Of a stretch of 35,990 bases of DNA, positions 1 through 7,285 are shown one piece after another. Source of the stretch: SIG455 sp045589495 (GTDB lineage: Bacteria; Bacillota; Clostridia; UMGS1810); contig JAZNPF010000001.1 of the NCBI GenBank assembly GCA_045589495.1, positions 1 to 35,990 of the forward strand, written 5' to 3'. The position numbers were made by a program, and so were the translations under genes. Position 1 is the stretch's first letter; every line of letters starts with the position of its first letter. The notes below the pieces were generated by a model that saw only the letters and a list, made by a program, of their open reading frames with translations, was not told the DNA's origin and ran no database searches.

Positions 1-161
1 TGAATAAGAAAAGGATGTTTTTAATCCTAACTTCACATAAAGTTTCGTAAGAACGATAGGCATCTAGATTATACAGTCTTTATACAATTAGTCAACATTT
101 TCTAAATCGGATCGTTAGTTCGAATCTATTACATAGAGCCAAAAAAAGACAATATGAAATC

Positions 162-200
162 AAATCACATTTTGACTAAAATCAGGATGTGATTTTTTAT
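162..200 (+). terminator. Rho-independent terminator
   Basis: A 9-bp perfect stem (AAATCACAT at 162-170 with ATGTGATTT at 187-195) is followed by more T residues and an AT-rich tail. It would end a transcript entering from the left edge of the window. Bases 1-161 contain no convincing gene; a weak tRNA-like 3' end near 110-142 was considered and rejected. Confidence 0.6.
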
Positions 201-264
201 TTTACCACAAAAAAATTGAAAGGAGAGGTAGTGTTCAAAAATTGATATACATAAAACAATGAGA

Positions 265-305
265 AAGCGGAATTGAGAAAATTAATCTCAGTTTCGCTTT
301 TTTGT
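265..305 (+). terminator. Rho-independent terminator or leader attenuator before the HTH operon
   Basis: Bases 265-278 pair with 286-299 over 14 positions, two of them G-T wobbles, around a 7-base AT-rich loop, and run into six T residues. It lies about 30 bases before the first ribosome binding site of the element operon, so it either ends a short upstream transcript or acts as an attenuator for the xis-like operon. The rest of 200-330 shows nothing else I can support. Confidence 0.65.
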
Positions 306-336
306 TTGCAAAAAATTATTTAAGGAAGTGATAAAA

Positions 337-405
337 ATGTGGAATTGTGATTGGAGTAAAAGAAAAATTAGTGAGGTGAAAAGTTATGAAAGAATCAAGA
401 TTTAA
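337..405 (+). CDS. Possible 22-residue leader peptide overlapping the HTH gene
   Basis: A short open frame starts at an ATG 7 bases after a good ribosome binding site (AAGGAAG) and reads MWNCDWSKRKISEVKSYE plus four residues before TAA at 403-405. It overlaps the start of the next gene at 386 by 20 bases in a different frame. That arrangement would suit translational coupling: ribosomes finishing the peptide end next to the second start codon. I recognise no homologue, and the next gene has its own GAGGTG site, so this may be chance. Confidence 0.3.
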   Translation: MWNCDWSKRKISEVKSYERIKI

Positions 406-595
406 ATCGTATGAGGAATTGCCGTTATTTTTAAATGCGGAAGTCTTGGCAAAGACATTAGGTGTTGCTGTTTCCACCGCATATGAACTTATGCATGAAA
501 AAGATTTTCCGTCATTAAAGATAGGGAATCGTCTTCTTGTTTCGAAAGAAAGTTTTCAACAATGGGTAAATTTAAAGACAAACAAAGGAGGATAA
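386..595 (+). CDS. Excisionase-like helix-turn-helix protein
   Basis: This 69-residue protein has the compact winged-HTH fold of the excisionase/MerR-like DNA-binding family (HTH_17). Residues 17-34 (NAEVLAKTLGVAVSTAYE) form the HTH, followed by the wing segment FPSLKIGNRLLVSKESFQQW. Such proteins in Tn916-like elements and phages bind near att sites and direct the integrase toward excision, or act as small transcription regulators. Here it lies at the far end of the element from the integrases, which is common for regulators and less typical for Xis. The ribosome binding site GAGGTG precedes the ATG by 9 bases. The next gene begins 3 bases after its stop. The fold is well supported; the role as Xis rather than regulator is inference. 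Confidence 0.8.
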   Translation: MKESRFKSYEELPLFLNAEVLAKTLGVAVSTAYELMHEKDFPSLKIGNRLLVSKESFQQWVNLKTNKGG

Positions 596-598
596 AAT

Positions 599-955
599 AT
601 GAATAATAAAAATGAACTTGATGATTTAGTTAACAGAATATCAGGAAAGTTTCCAAGCAAAAAGATAAAAGTAGATGCACTTGAATCACTGAAAATTCTA
701 TACAATAAGAATGAAATTGTGATGTGTGATAGGAAGTTTTCCACTGAAGAAATACGAAAGAATATATCAAACAAAATGATGGCAGAACATCTTGATGCTG
801 CAATAGATTTGTATACGAAAATCTATTGTGAAAAAGGTGTTGAATTGCTGTCATTTTTGATTTTCAGAGAAATATTGACTGCAAATCAAATTGCTGATTT
901 GATGTTTGATTATGATTTAAAATCTGGAAATATAAAGAGAGGAGATATAGTATGA
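599..955 (+). CDS. Hypothetical element protein (118 aa)
   Basis: I do not recognise this protein. It is small, charged and predicted to be mainly helical, with no signal peptide, membrane segment or cysteine motif (four scattered Cys/Met-rich spots only). A good site, AAAGGAGG, overlaps the stop of the upstream gene and lies 6 bases before the ATG. Its last codon overlaps the next start by 4 bases (ATGA at 952-955), so the three genes 386-1377 form a tightly coupled operon. Co-expression with an HTH regulator and a replication-type HTH protein suggests a role in element maintenance, but that is inference from position. Confidence 0.7.
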   Translation: MNNKNELDDLVNRISGKFPSKKIKVDALESLKILYNKNEIVMCDRKFSTEEIRKNISNKMMAEHLDAAIDLYTKIYCEKGVELLSFLIFREILTANQIADLMFDYDLKSGNIKRGDIV

Positions 956-1377
956 GTTATGAATATAAAAAATCTAAAACAATAAAGAATTTTTATTTAG
1001 TTCCAAATCAGATAATGCAACTTAAATTAAAGCCAACAGAAGTCGCTATATATAATTATTTACTATACTGTGAAGATCGCAGTACATATCAATGTTATCC
1101 CAGTTATAAGTCGATTGCTTCTGCACTTGATATAACAAAAAACACTGTTGGTAAATACATTAAAATGCTTGAAGAAAAGTGTCTTATATATACAGAATAT
1201 ACGACAGTAACATTAAAAAACGGCAAAAAACAAAACGGAAATTTAAAGTACACTATACGACCAATTCAAGATGCGGTTGACTATTTTCATTCTAAACAGC
1301 TGGATTATCTTGATGAAAACAACAAGAAACTTGAAGCGGATAAGTTATTCAAAAAGTACAGCGACGAAGCATCGTAA
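952..1377 (+). CDS. Winged-HTH (HTH_36-type) replication-initiator-like protein
   Basis: The 141-residue protein starts with a stretch resembling N-terminal domains of Gram-positive plasmid and ICE replication proteins (FYLVPNQIMQLKLKPTEVAIYN), followed by a winged HTH: YPSYKSIASALDITKNTVGK is the helix-turn-helix and CLIYTEYTTVTLKNGK the wing. HTH_36 proteins act as replication initiators or transcription regulators of mobile elements. It is short compared with full RepA-type initiators, which carry a second domain, so it may be an accessory or regulatory version. The start overlaps the upstream stop by 4 bases. The 400-base structured non-coding region that follows would be a natural binding site. 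The domain call is firm; the replication role is inferred. Confidence 0.75.
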   Translation: MSYEYKKSKTIKNFYLVPNQIMQLKLKPTEVAIYNYLLYCEDRSTYQCYPSYKSIASALDITKNTVGKYIKMLEEKCLIYTEYTTVTLKNGKKQNGNLKYTIRPIQDAVDYFHSKQLDYLDENNKKLEADKLFKKYSDEAS

Positions 1378-1777
1378 TTTAAAAATGCGATATTTGATGA
1401 AATACCCCAATAGATATAGCGGGTTGGAAAATAAAATATTGTGAGGTAAGGTGGGGATAGCCCCCTTAAAAGTTTGCCTCTCGTACAGACGATGTAAACT
1501 GCTATAAATGACATAAGTAATAAATATAGTAATAAGACACTCAAACTGAAATGACACCGATTTGACCAAAAAACAGAAAAAATATAATAAAGCAGGAAAA
1601 AGCGCTGGTGCATTTTCGATGCTCCAGCGCGGTAAACACCGACCGGCAGTGCCGTTCGGGATGGTGCTTTGAAAAGCAGTTTGGTGATGTGTTGGGTGCT
1701 ATATGCAAAAAACCACAGTGTTTAAGCAATAATTTCAGGTGAACGACAGTGTGCACCACATATAAGGAGGAATTTCA
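1378..1777. other. Non-coding, hairpin-rich region; candidate oriT or replication origin
   Basis: No gene is supported in these 400 bases. The second half is clearly richer in G and C than its surroundings and folds strongly. Hairpin A: GCGCTGG (1602-1608) pairs with CCAGCGC (1624-1630), then one T-T mismatch, then GCAT (1610-1613) with ATGC (1619-1622) around the loop TTTCG. Hairpin B: CCGA (1639-1642) pairs with TCGG (1656-1659) and CGGC (1644-1647) with GCCG (1651-1654) around AGT; outer CACC (1637-1640) can alternatively pair with GGTG (1663-1666). Neither hairpin has a T tract, so they are not terminators. Bases 1668-1770 then run to the ribosome binding site of the ribbon-helix-helix gene. 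Position between a replication-type protein and likely relaxosome-accessory proteins suggests an origin; this is inference. Confidence 0.5.
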
Positions 1778-2206
1778 ATGAATAAACAAAAAGATAGCAA
1801 ACATATAAGCATATGGATTTCAAATGACCTATACAAAGAGTGTAATATTTATCAGATAAGACATGAAATTAAAACTCGCAGTGAATATGTTACAAAAGCA
1901 CTGGAATTCTATAATGCTCACATGTCTAGACAAGAAGCATCAGATTATATTAACGAAGAAATTCTTAACCGGATGGAAAAGATGATGGATAGTCTTGAAA
2001 ACAGAATAGGCAGACAAATGTTTAAATTAATAGTTGAATCTGCAAAGATATGCAGAATATTATTTGATGGATTAGAACTTGATATGGATGACTTTGATGA
2101 ACTGCATGAAAGGTGTATTAAGGAAGTAAAACGTCTCAACGGAGCGATTACATTTCCGTCATCAATGAGAGGTAAAAAACTATCTGAAATTTACGGGGAG
2201 GATTAA
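1778..2206 (+). CDS. Ribbon-helix-helix-like element protein, paralogue 1
   Basis: The N terminus has a ribbon-helix-helix pattern: a short strand KHISIWI (residues 8-14) followed by two helices and the motif TRSEYVTKALEFYN, as in CopG/MetJ-type DNA-binding proteins. The C-terminal 80 residues are helical (VESAKICRILFDGLELD, EVKRLNGAITFPS) and match those of the following gene, showing tandem duplication. The site AAGGAGG lies 8 bases before the ATG. It is transcribed from the structured region 1378-1777 and its stop is 4 bases before the next start. Ribbon-helix-helix proteins next to such sites often repress their own operon or assist a relaxase at oriT. I cannot tell which applies, and the RHH call is from pattern only. 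Confidence 0.65.
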   Translation: MNKQKDSKHISIWISNDLYKECNIYQIRHEIKTRSEYVTKALEFYNAHMSRQEASDYINEEILNRMEKMMDSLENRIGRQMFKLIVESAKICRILFDGLELDMDDFDELHERCIKEVKRLNGAITFPSSMRGKKLSEIYGED

Positions 2207-2210
2207 AATT

Positions 2211-2627
2211 ATGGCAAAAAAACATATTAGTTTTTGGATAGAAGAAAATGACTTAAAAGATTGTGATGCAAATGTAATTATATCGGATTATGATAGCCGA
2301 AGTGAATACATTGCAGAAGCAGTTCGGTTCTATAACGGATACCTACATAACAAAAATAACGAAGAATATGTCAACAATATGATACGAGATAATCTGACAG
2401 GCTTGATGAAAAAGTTTGAGAGGAGAACTGCAAAATTGTTATTCAAAATATCAGTTGAAGTTGCAAAAATATTTTGGCTCATAGTAAAACAATATAATAT
2501 TGATTTACGAGATGCAGATACGCTCCATCGAAGTTGTGTTGAAGAAGTAAAAAGAATCAATGGAGCAATAGAATATCCATTTATAAAAGATGATAAAGAG
2601 GACGATGACGAATGGTTCTTTGATTAA
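2211..2627 (+). CDS. Ribbon-helix-helix-like element protein, paralogue 2
   Basis: This 138-residue protein is a diverged copy of its upstream neighbour. Shared landmarks are KHISFWI near the N terminus, SRSEYIAEAVRFYNG in the helix-turn-helix-equivalent part, and the C-terminal run SCVEEVKRINGAIEYP (compare RCIKEVKRLNGAITFP in paralogue 1). The tail is very acidic (DDKEDDDEWFFD), which paralogue 1 lacks. The ribosome binding site GGGGAGG sits inside the end of the upstream gene. Two ribbon-helix-helix paralogues in one operon could form a heterodimer with asymmetric operator binding; that is inference. No relaxase follows, unlike typical mobilisation operons. Confidence 0.65.
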   Translation: MAKKHISFWIEENDLKDCDANVIISDYDSRSEYIAEAVRFYNGYLHNKNNEEYVNNMIRDNLTGLMKKFERRTAKLLFKISVEVAKIFWLIVKQYNIDLRDADTLHRSCVEEVKRINGAIEYPFIKDDKEDDDEWFFD

Positions 2628-2699
2628 GTTTTATTGATTTCCTTCGTTGACTTATGTCTCAACCTGTGGTAGTGTTTGTGTCACAGAGGAGGTGATAAT

Positions 2700-2984
2700 A
2701 TGAAAGTGCTTGAAGAATTTTGGTATGGAAACATACGTCCAATAGAAAGGGAGTTTCACAATCAAATGAAATTTGACAAAGTACTTAAGTTGCTTGCCAA
2801 GAATGAAGAAAAATTGCTAGAAAACCTAAACGAACATGAAAAAGAATTGTTTGATAAATTTAAAGCATGCTATGATGAAATGATACAAATAGCAGAATGT
2901 CAAACATTTAGGAAAGGATTCAAATTAGGAGCAAGGTTCTTTATAGAATGCTTCGAAAATGATACCGACATATTCGATGAATAA
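2700..2984 (+). CDS. DUF6809-like small element protein
   Basis: The 94-residue protein has the pattern I associate with the DUF6809 family, widespread on clostridial integrative elements: LEEFWYGNIRPIEREF at the N terminus, LLAKNEEKLLENL in the middle, then FRKGFKLGARFFIECF near the C terminus. Function of the family is unknown. I chose the ATG at 2700 because AGAGGAGGTGAT precedes it with ideal spacing; an upstream in-frame TTG at 2676 would place that site inside the gene. The 70-base gap upstream contains a small inverted repeat (CTGTG/CACAG) next to the ribosome binding site. No signal peptide or membrane segment. Family assignment is from memory of the pattern. Confidence 0.65.
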   Translation: MKVLEEFWYGNIRPIEREFHNQMKFDKVLKLLAKNEEKLLENLNEHEKELFDKFKACYDEMIQIAECQTFRKGFKLGARFFIECFENDTDIFDE

Positions 2985-3035
2985 GATTCGAGTATGTCGG
3001 TATTTTTATACCCAAAATTAGAAAGGATAAAAAAT

Positions 3036-3584
3036 GTGAAAAAGAGGATATTATGTATGACATTGGCGACAATGATTTCAGTATCAACAACAGTATCGGC
3101 AGAACCTTGGTGGTTAAATAAATACCGAGTAACATTCGATAACGAACTTGGCATAGTAGGAAATGTAACTTTGACCTTCGCATCAGACGGTGGTAGTTTC
3201 ATAAGACCAATCACAAAAAGATACGGTGAAACCATCAACTTAGAGAGTTATGTCCCGACAAAATACGGATACACATTCAAAGGCTGGTTTACAGATCCAC
3301 GAACAAAACAAAATCAAGTAACAATATTCAAATTTATAAAGCCGGATGTTCTCTATGCAAAATGGGAAAAGAACCTGGACGAACCCATAAATCCGAATGA
3401 TGAAATCATGGGCAAAGATACTTGCTATCTAACGGACGAGGAAACAAAAATACGAAATGAAATCATAGAAGAGAAAAACAAATCCTACATCGAAGGATTC
3501 GGCTATGTAGTACCTGCCAAAACAAAAATCATCATCGCAGACTCAAACGGCGACACAAACAAAATGGTCGGTACAATGGAATAA
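3036..3584 (+). CDS. Exported protein with one InlB B-type (Listeria-Bacteroides) repeat
   Basis: With the GTG start at 3036 (after GAAAGGA) the product is 182 residues. It has a signal peptide: KKR, a hydrophobic core, and a likely cleavage after VSA at residue 22. Residues 44-101 form one InlB B-type/Flg_new repeat, recognisable by its end YGYTFKGWFTDP and YAKWEK. A charged C-terminal part ends in YIEGFGYV and GDTNKMVGTM, reminiscent of tails of other exported proteins on clostridial integrative elements. There is no LPXTG sorting motif and no C-terminal membrane helix, so it is secreted or held by a partner. These repeats usually serve in surface adhesion or as spacers. The longer frame from 2994 would put basic residues and a tyrosine-rich stretch before the signal and has no ribosome binding site. 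It ends the operon before a strong terminator. Confidence 0.7.
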   Translation: MKKRILCMTLATMISVSTTVSAEPWWLNKYRVTFDNELGIVGNVTLTFASDGGSFIRPITKRYGETINLESYVPTKYGYTFKGWFTDPRTKQNQVTIFKFIKPDVLYAKWEKNLDEPINPNDEIMGKDTCYLTDEETKIRNEIIEEKNKSYIEGFGYVVPAKTKIIIADSNGDTNKMVGTME

Positions 3585-3590
3585 AGTGTT

Positions 3591-3625
3591 GAGAGGATAA
3601 GTATATTCTTATCCTCTCGTTTTTA
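3591..3625 (+). terminator. Strong Rho-independent terminator ending the element operon
   Basis: GAGAGGATAAG (3591-3601) pairs perfectly with CTTATCCTCTC (3608-3618) around a 6-base loop, followed by GTTTTTATT. It separates the element operon from the NACHT cassette. Confidence 0.9.
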
Positions 3626-3691
3626 TTCCATTGAAAATCTATACAATACAAACAGGAAAATGGAAAAAATCCTATGTCGCATGGCTTTATA

Positions 3692-3720
3692 TTGACAATA
3701 TTCGTGCAAAGTGTTAATAT
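3692..3720 (+). promoter_or_regulatory. Consensus sigma-A promoter of the NACHT cassette
   Basis: TTGACA at 3692-3697 and TAATAT at 3715-3720 are separated by exactly 17 bases. It lies 185 bases before the NACHT start, so the transcript begins with a leader of roughly 180 bases. Such a near-perfect promoter implies constitutive initiation, with any control acting on the leader. Confidence 0.8.
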
Positions 3721-3726
3721 TAATAT

Positions 3727-3825
3727 AAAAGTTGGGTTGAAATAGCTACAACAAATGTAACAATTAGTGATTTGTTTTAAAGAAAACCGGTGTAGATGTT
3801 TCTGTCTGCATCGGTTAGTTTTTTC
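3727..3825 (+). ncRNA. Structured leader or small RNA ending in a terminator, upstream of the NACHT gene
   Basis: Transcription from the promoter at 3692 would start near 3727. The RNA can form a first hairpin (AACAAAT 3750-3756 with ATTTGTT 3770-3776) and a second, terminator-like hairpin (3785-3796 with 3805-3816, 12 bp including two G-U pairs) followed by six T residues at 3819-3824. This is about 80 bases before the gene start at 3906. It would therefore yield either an independent RNA of about 100 nt or an attenuated leader. I see no leader peptide of note, no match to a riboswitch class I know, and no reverse transcriptase or Cas gene nearby. Existence as a discrete RNA is inference. 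Confidence 0.5.
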
Positions 3826-3905
3826 AATGTAAAATTTTGTTATATGCTTCATTTTGGTTACCGGATTTTTCACATCATTATGTTATGTCATAAGAAAGGA
3901 CAAAT

Positions 3906-6900
3906 ATGTTAAAAAAGTTTTTGCTTATTTTGGTTTTTGGATTATTAATTTTGTGCCTGTTTAATCTTTGTAAAAGCAACATAGATTTAATTGATTATCA
4001 GACTTTGCAACTTCGTAATAACTATTATAGCGTTTATGAAGAATTTCCTGAACACAAAAGTGAAATGGTTGAGTTTTATCGGTTGAGTAAAGAAAGTAAT
4101 TTAGAAATTGATTTAAGTGGAAAATACTTTCGCAATACAATTTCCAATGAAGATATTGAATTAATAGATGATATAATGCCTGATACAGATAAACCATATT
4201 ATGTATGGAGCAGAGAAAAAGCGCAGGATGATAGTGAAATAAGTATTTGTTTTATAAATGATTCTTCTATGCTGATATTAGTGAATAGAATTTACGTTCA
4301 ACAAATGTATATTAATTATGATAATGCAGAATTAATGCTTATTGATGAATTTGAAAATATTGATGTATACAGATGCAAATTTTTTTATTATTCTGAGAAA
4401 AGGGAAGAAAATAATTTAGCCAATAAAGAGAAAGAAACTTTAGTAGCGCATGAACTTGAATTTGAAATACCGGAAGATGCTGAACCAGAGGACTCTTTGT
4501 TCGAAAAAGCAGTAAAAATTTTGATTGAATTAGTTTTTGAACACCTCCTAGAAGCGATTGGAATTTTTCTTTTATCACTTTTTGTTTTTTATAGTGTATC
4601 AATTCAAATAAAGAAAATATATAAAAAAAATTTAAAATTATTATTGTTTCCTAAAGAACATTCTTGGTTTGGTAATAACTCACCAGATGATGTATATGTA
4701 TCAGTGCAAATTTTTGAAAAAGAAAAATATAACGAATATAATTTAATAGATTATTTTTCAAAGGCTTTTATCAATAAAGCAACTACTCATGCGTTACTTG
4801 GTAATGCTGGCGAAGGCAAGACTTTTTCGCTGTCAAGAATTACTTATGGTGTTTTGGAATGTTTTAACTATAATAAATCAAAAAACAAACGAGAATATCG
4901 CCTCTTAAAGAAGTTAATCCCTGTAATTTTAAACTTTTCGGAACTTTCTGAATGCAAAAATCAAGACGATTTAATTGAAAATATTTTTAATAAAATATAC
5001 AATGTATTAGGGAAAAGAAATCTATTATTTTGTCTTCAGAAAAAAAGAGTATTATCATATATAAACACTCTTTTAATAAAGGGCCGTTTTGTTATATTGT
5101 TTGATGGATATGATGAAATATCCAATACTGATTTACGTTTGGCTTTTTCCCGTGTCGCTATGGATTTCATGAATGGGTTTAACAAATGTCATTATGTTGT
5201 GACATCGAGAATTCCTATATATACCGAAGAGAAATTTGATAATGTTGATATAAAAAATACTTTGTATTTATCACCGCTCTCTAAGGAACAAGTAAGAGAA
5301 TTTATTATGAAGTGGGAATTTCCGGATAACAAATCAGGAACTGAGTTATATCAAAGAATCCTTAATACTGTTCAATTAGAAAATATGGTTACTAATCCAT
5401 TGCTGTTGACAATGATTACCCATGTGTACTCTACAAATGAATTCATTTTTTCAAACAGTAAAGTGAAATTATATCGACAGTGTTGTGAGTGTCTATTGAA
5501 AAAGTGGGAAGATAAAAAAAGAAAGATCAAGCGACTAAAAAGATATTCAACTTTAGATAATGTTGATTTAAAGTTAGATTTGCTTTCTTTAACGGCAAAT
5601 CATTTGTATATTCATCAGACTTCATACATAAAAGAAGGTGAACTTCTTGAATTGTGGTCAAAACATTATGCTGAGCCAATACATTATAAGGGCAAATCTA
5701 AATATGTACTTATGGATATGATTGAGCAAAGCGGAATATTGGAAAGAACCAACGAGAATATTATTCGTTTTAGGCACCGAAGTTTTTATGAGTTTTTTCT
5801 TGCTGCGTTTTTTGCTAAGCATTCGAGTGATTTTGATAAAATATATTTTGAGAATAAAAATGAAAAAAATATATTGTTTTTTTATTTGGCATTAATACAA
5901 AATGATTTGGTAGTAGAAAAATTTGTATTGAATTATTCTGATGAAATCGAGTTGATACAAGATGTTTTAATTGAAAGAAACATTATAAATGATAAGATTG
6001 TATTAGGAGTGATAACTAATCTTATCAATAAAGTGAATTTCAATAACCTGATTAACGTTCAAGCACTAGGATATATTGCAAAAAAATATCCTGCCGTAGA
6101 TGATGTAATACGTTCTGAACTATTGAACAGAATTAACTCATCTAATGACGAAAGAATAAAAATTAATATAATTATTACATTAATGATATTTTGTGATACA
6201 CCTTTTTTAACAACGGTTTTAAAACAATATATTAAAGAATTTGATTTATATTATTTGGTGAAATATACCGGTGATGCAATTAATGATTTGTCACCTGTAA
6301 TAATAGATTTACTTGGGAACAATGGTGCAAAGATTTCTTTTGTTGAGCAATTAGCAAAGACATATTGGTTTGAAGCGATATACAATATCTATATAAAATC
6401 AAATGATTATAAAGAACTTTCTATTATTGGTTTATTATACATGTGTTCAGATCCGTTGTTTCTTAACTGGTTAAAATCAAAAAATTTTAATAAAACAGTT
6501 AGTAATAGATTTTTGGTAAAGGCAAAAACGTTGAATGAAGAATATGGATGGTTGGATAATAATATGAGCGAAGAGGATATATCTAACTTCTTTTTACTAA
6601 TATATTTAGCAAAAGAGGCTATAAAGAAAGGCAATTATGTCAATAAGAGAATTTTAGATAATAAAATTGCTTTTCTAATCTGTTGTATTATTAGTAAAGA
6701 AACAGATTCTGTTTTTTGTGATTTGATAGATATTAACGGATTAAAAGTTAAAGACAATATTGAATTAATTTATCATTGGAATAAACGAAAAAGGATACAA
6801 AAAAGATTAAGTTTTAATAATGTCGTTGAAATTCCTGTTTTAAACAGAATAATATTTTTAGTGATATTGTTTTCAATGTTTTTACAAGCGCTTTACTTTT

Positions 6901-7274
6901 TGAGTATGGTAACTGAAATAAGTTTAATCTCTTTTAAAGGTTGGGATATAAATTTTGGTATATTATCTAAACTGTCGCTATTACCTTTCAATTCTGTGTT
7001 TTTTATTTTTTCTTCTTTGATGTTTCTTTTAAACTGGGCAATAAATGAACAAATAAAGAAATTGAAGTATAACTATATTTCAATTGCTGCAGCGTATATT
7101 TGTGGTTTGGTTTTATCGATTATATTTATGATATGCATAAAAAATCTTATATTCAAATTGATAATGTTTATATCTTTAATATGCGTAAATGGTTTAGAAA
7201 CGTTAAAACACAGAAATAATTATCCGTCATTTAAAGAACCTCAGTTTAGTAAAATCATCAATTATTTGCAATAA
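3906..7274 (+). CDS. Membrane-anchored NACHT-type STAND NTPase, candidate anti-phage protein
   Basis: The 1122-residue protein has an N-terminal membrane helix (residues 4-22), about 185 residues that should lie outside the cell, and a second helix (about 213-233). A cytoplasmic NACHT NTPase follows: Walker A GNAGEGKT at 299-306, Walker B with the NACHT-type acidic cluster FDGYDE at 399-404, a sensor-like VVTSR at 431-435, and the end-of-module pattern FRHRSFYEFFLAAFFA at 622-637. Residues about 650-970 are helical and could be a HEAT-like sensor. The C terminus (976-1100) has four membrane helices. Bacterial NACHT proteins include known anti-phage STAND ATPases, in which target sensing drives oligomerisation and an effector. 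No nuclease, TIR or protease effector is visible, so the membrane parts are the obvious effector or sensor. The ribosome binding site AAAGGA lies 5 bases before ATG. Very AT-rich, with its own promoter and terminator. Defence role is inferred. Confidence 0.85.
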   Translation: MLKKFLLILVFGLLILCLFNLCKSNIDLIDYQTLQLRNNYYSVYEEFPEHKSEMVEFYRLSKESNLEIDLSGKYFRNTISNEDIELIDDIMPDTDKPYYVWSREKAQDDSEISICFINDSSMLILVNRIYVQQMYINYDNAELMLIDEFENIDVYRCKFFYYSEKREENNLANKEKETLVAHELEFEIPEDAEPEDSLFEKAVKILIELVFEHLLEAIGIFLLSLFVFYSVSIQIKKIYKKNLKLLLFPKEHSWFGNNSPDDVYVSVQIFEKEKYNEYNLIDYFSKAFINKATTHALLGNAGEGKTFSLSRITYGVLECFNYNKSKNKREYRLLKKLIPVILNFSELSECKNQDDLIENIFNKIYNVLGKRNLLFCLQKKRVLSYINTLLIKGRFVILFDGYDEISNTDLRLAFSRVAMDFMNGFNKCHYVVTSRIPIYTEEKFDNVDIKNTLYLSPLSKEQVREFIMKWEFPDNKSGTELYQRILNTVQLENMVTNPLLLTMITHVYSTNEFIFSNSKVKLYRQCCECLLKKWEDKKRKIKRLKRYSTLDNVDLKLDLLSLTANHLYIHQTSYIKEGELLELWSKHYAEPIHYKGKSKYVLMDMIEQSGILERTNENIIRFRHRSFYEFFLAAFFAKHSSDFDKIYFENKNEKNILFFYLALIQNDLVVEKFVLNYSDEIELIQDVLIERNIINDKIVLGVITNLINKVNFNNLINVQALGYIAKKYPAVDDVIRSELLNRINSSNDERIKINIIITLMIFCDTPFLTTVLKQYIKEFDLYYLVKYTGDAINDLSPVIIDLLGNNGAKISFVEQLAKTYWFEAIYNIYIKSNDYKELSIIGLLYMCSDPLFLNWLKSKNFNKTVSNRFLVKAKTLNEEYGWLDNNMSEEDISNFFLLIYLAKEAIKKGNYVNKRILDNKIAFLICCIISKETDSVFCDLIDINGLKVKDNIELIYHWNKRKRIQKRLSFNNVVEIPVLNRIIFLVILFSMFLQALYFLSMVTEISLISFKGWDINFGILSKLSLLPFNSVFFIFSSLMFLLNWAINEQIKKLKYNYISIAAAYICGLVLSIIFMICIKNLIFKLIMFISLICVNGLETLKHRNNYPSFKEPQFSKIINYLQ

Positions 7275-7285
7275 GTTAATATTTT

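Noticed and set aside
64..142. tRNA-like 3' end (TTCGAAT loop, terminal CCA) near the left edge
   Set aside because: The T stem has a mismatch and a wobble, the possible 5' acceptor strand matches only five of seven positions, and no regular D or anticodon arm can be drawn. Too degenerate to call a tRNA gene or pseudogene.
1541..1759. Minus-strand open frame across the structured region
   Set aside because: No ribosome binding site, unnatural composition rich in His, Cys and Phe, and it runs through the hairpins. Treated as a shadow frame.
3727..3825. Retron RNA, tracrRNA or toxin-antitoxin RNA
   Set aside because: No reverse transcriptase, Cas gene, repeat array or small toxin gene is nearby, and the two hairpins match none of these classes as I know them. 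Kept only as a leader or small RNA.
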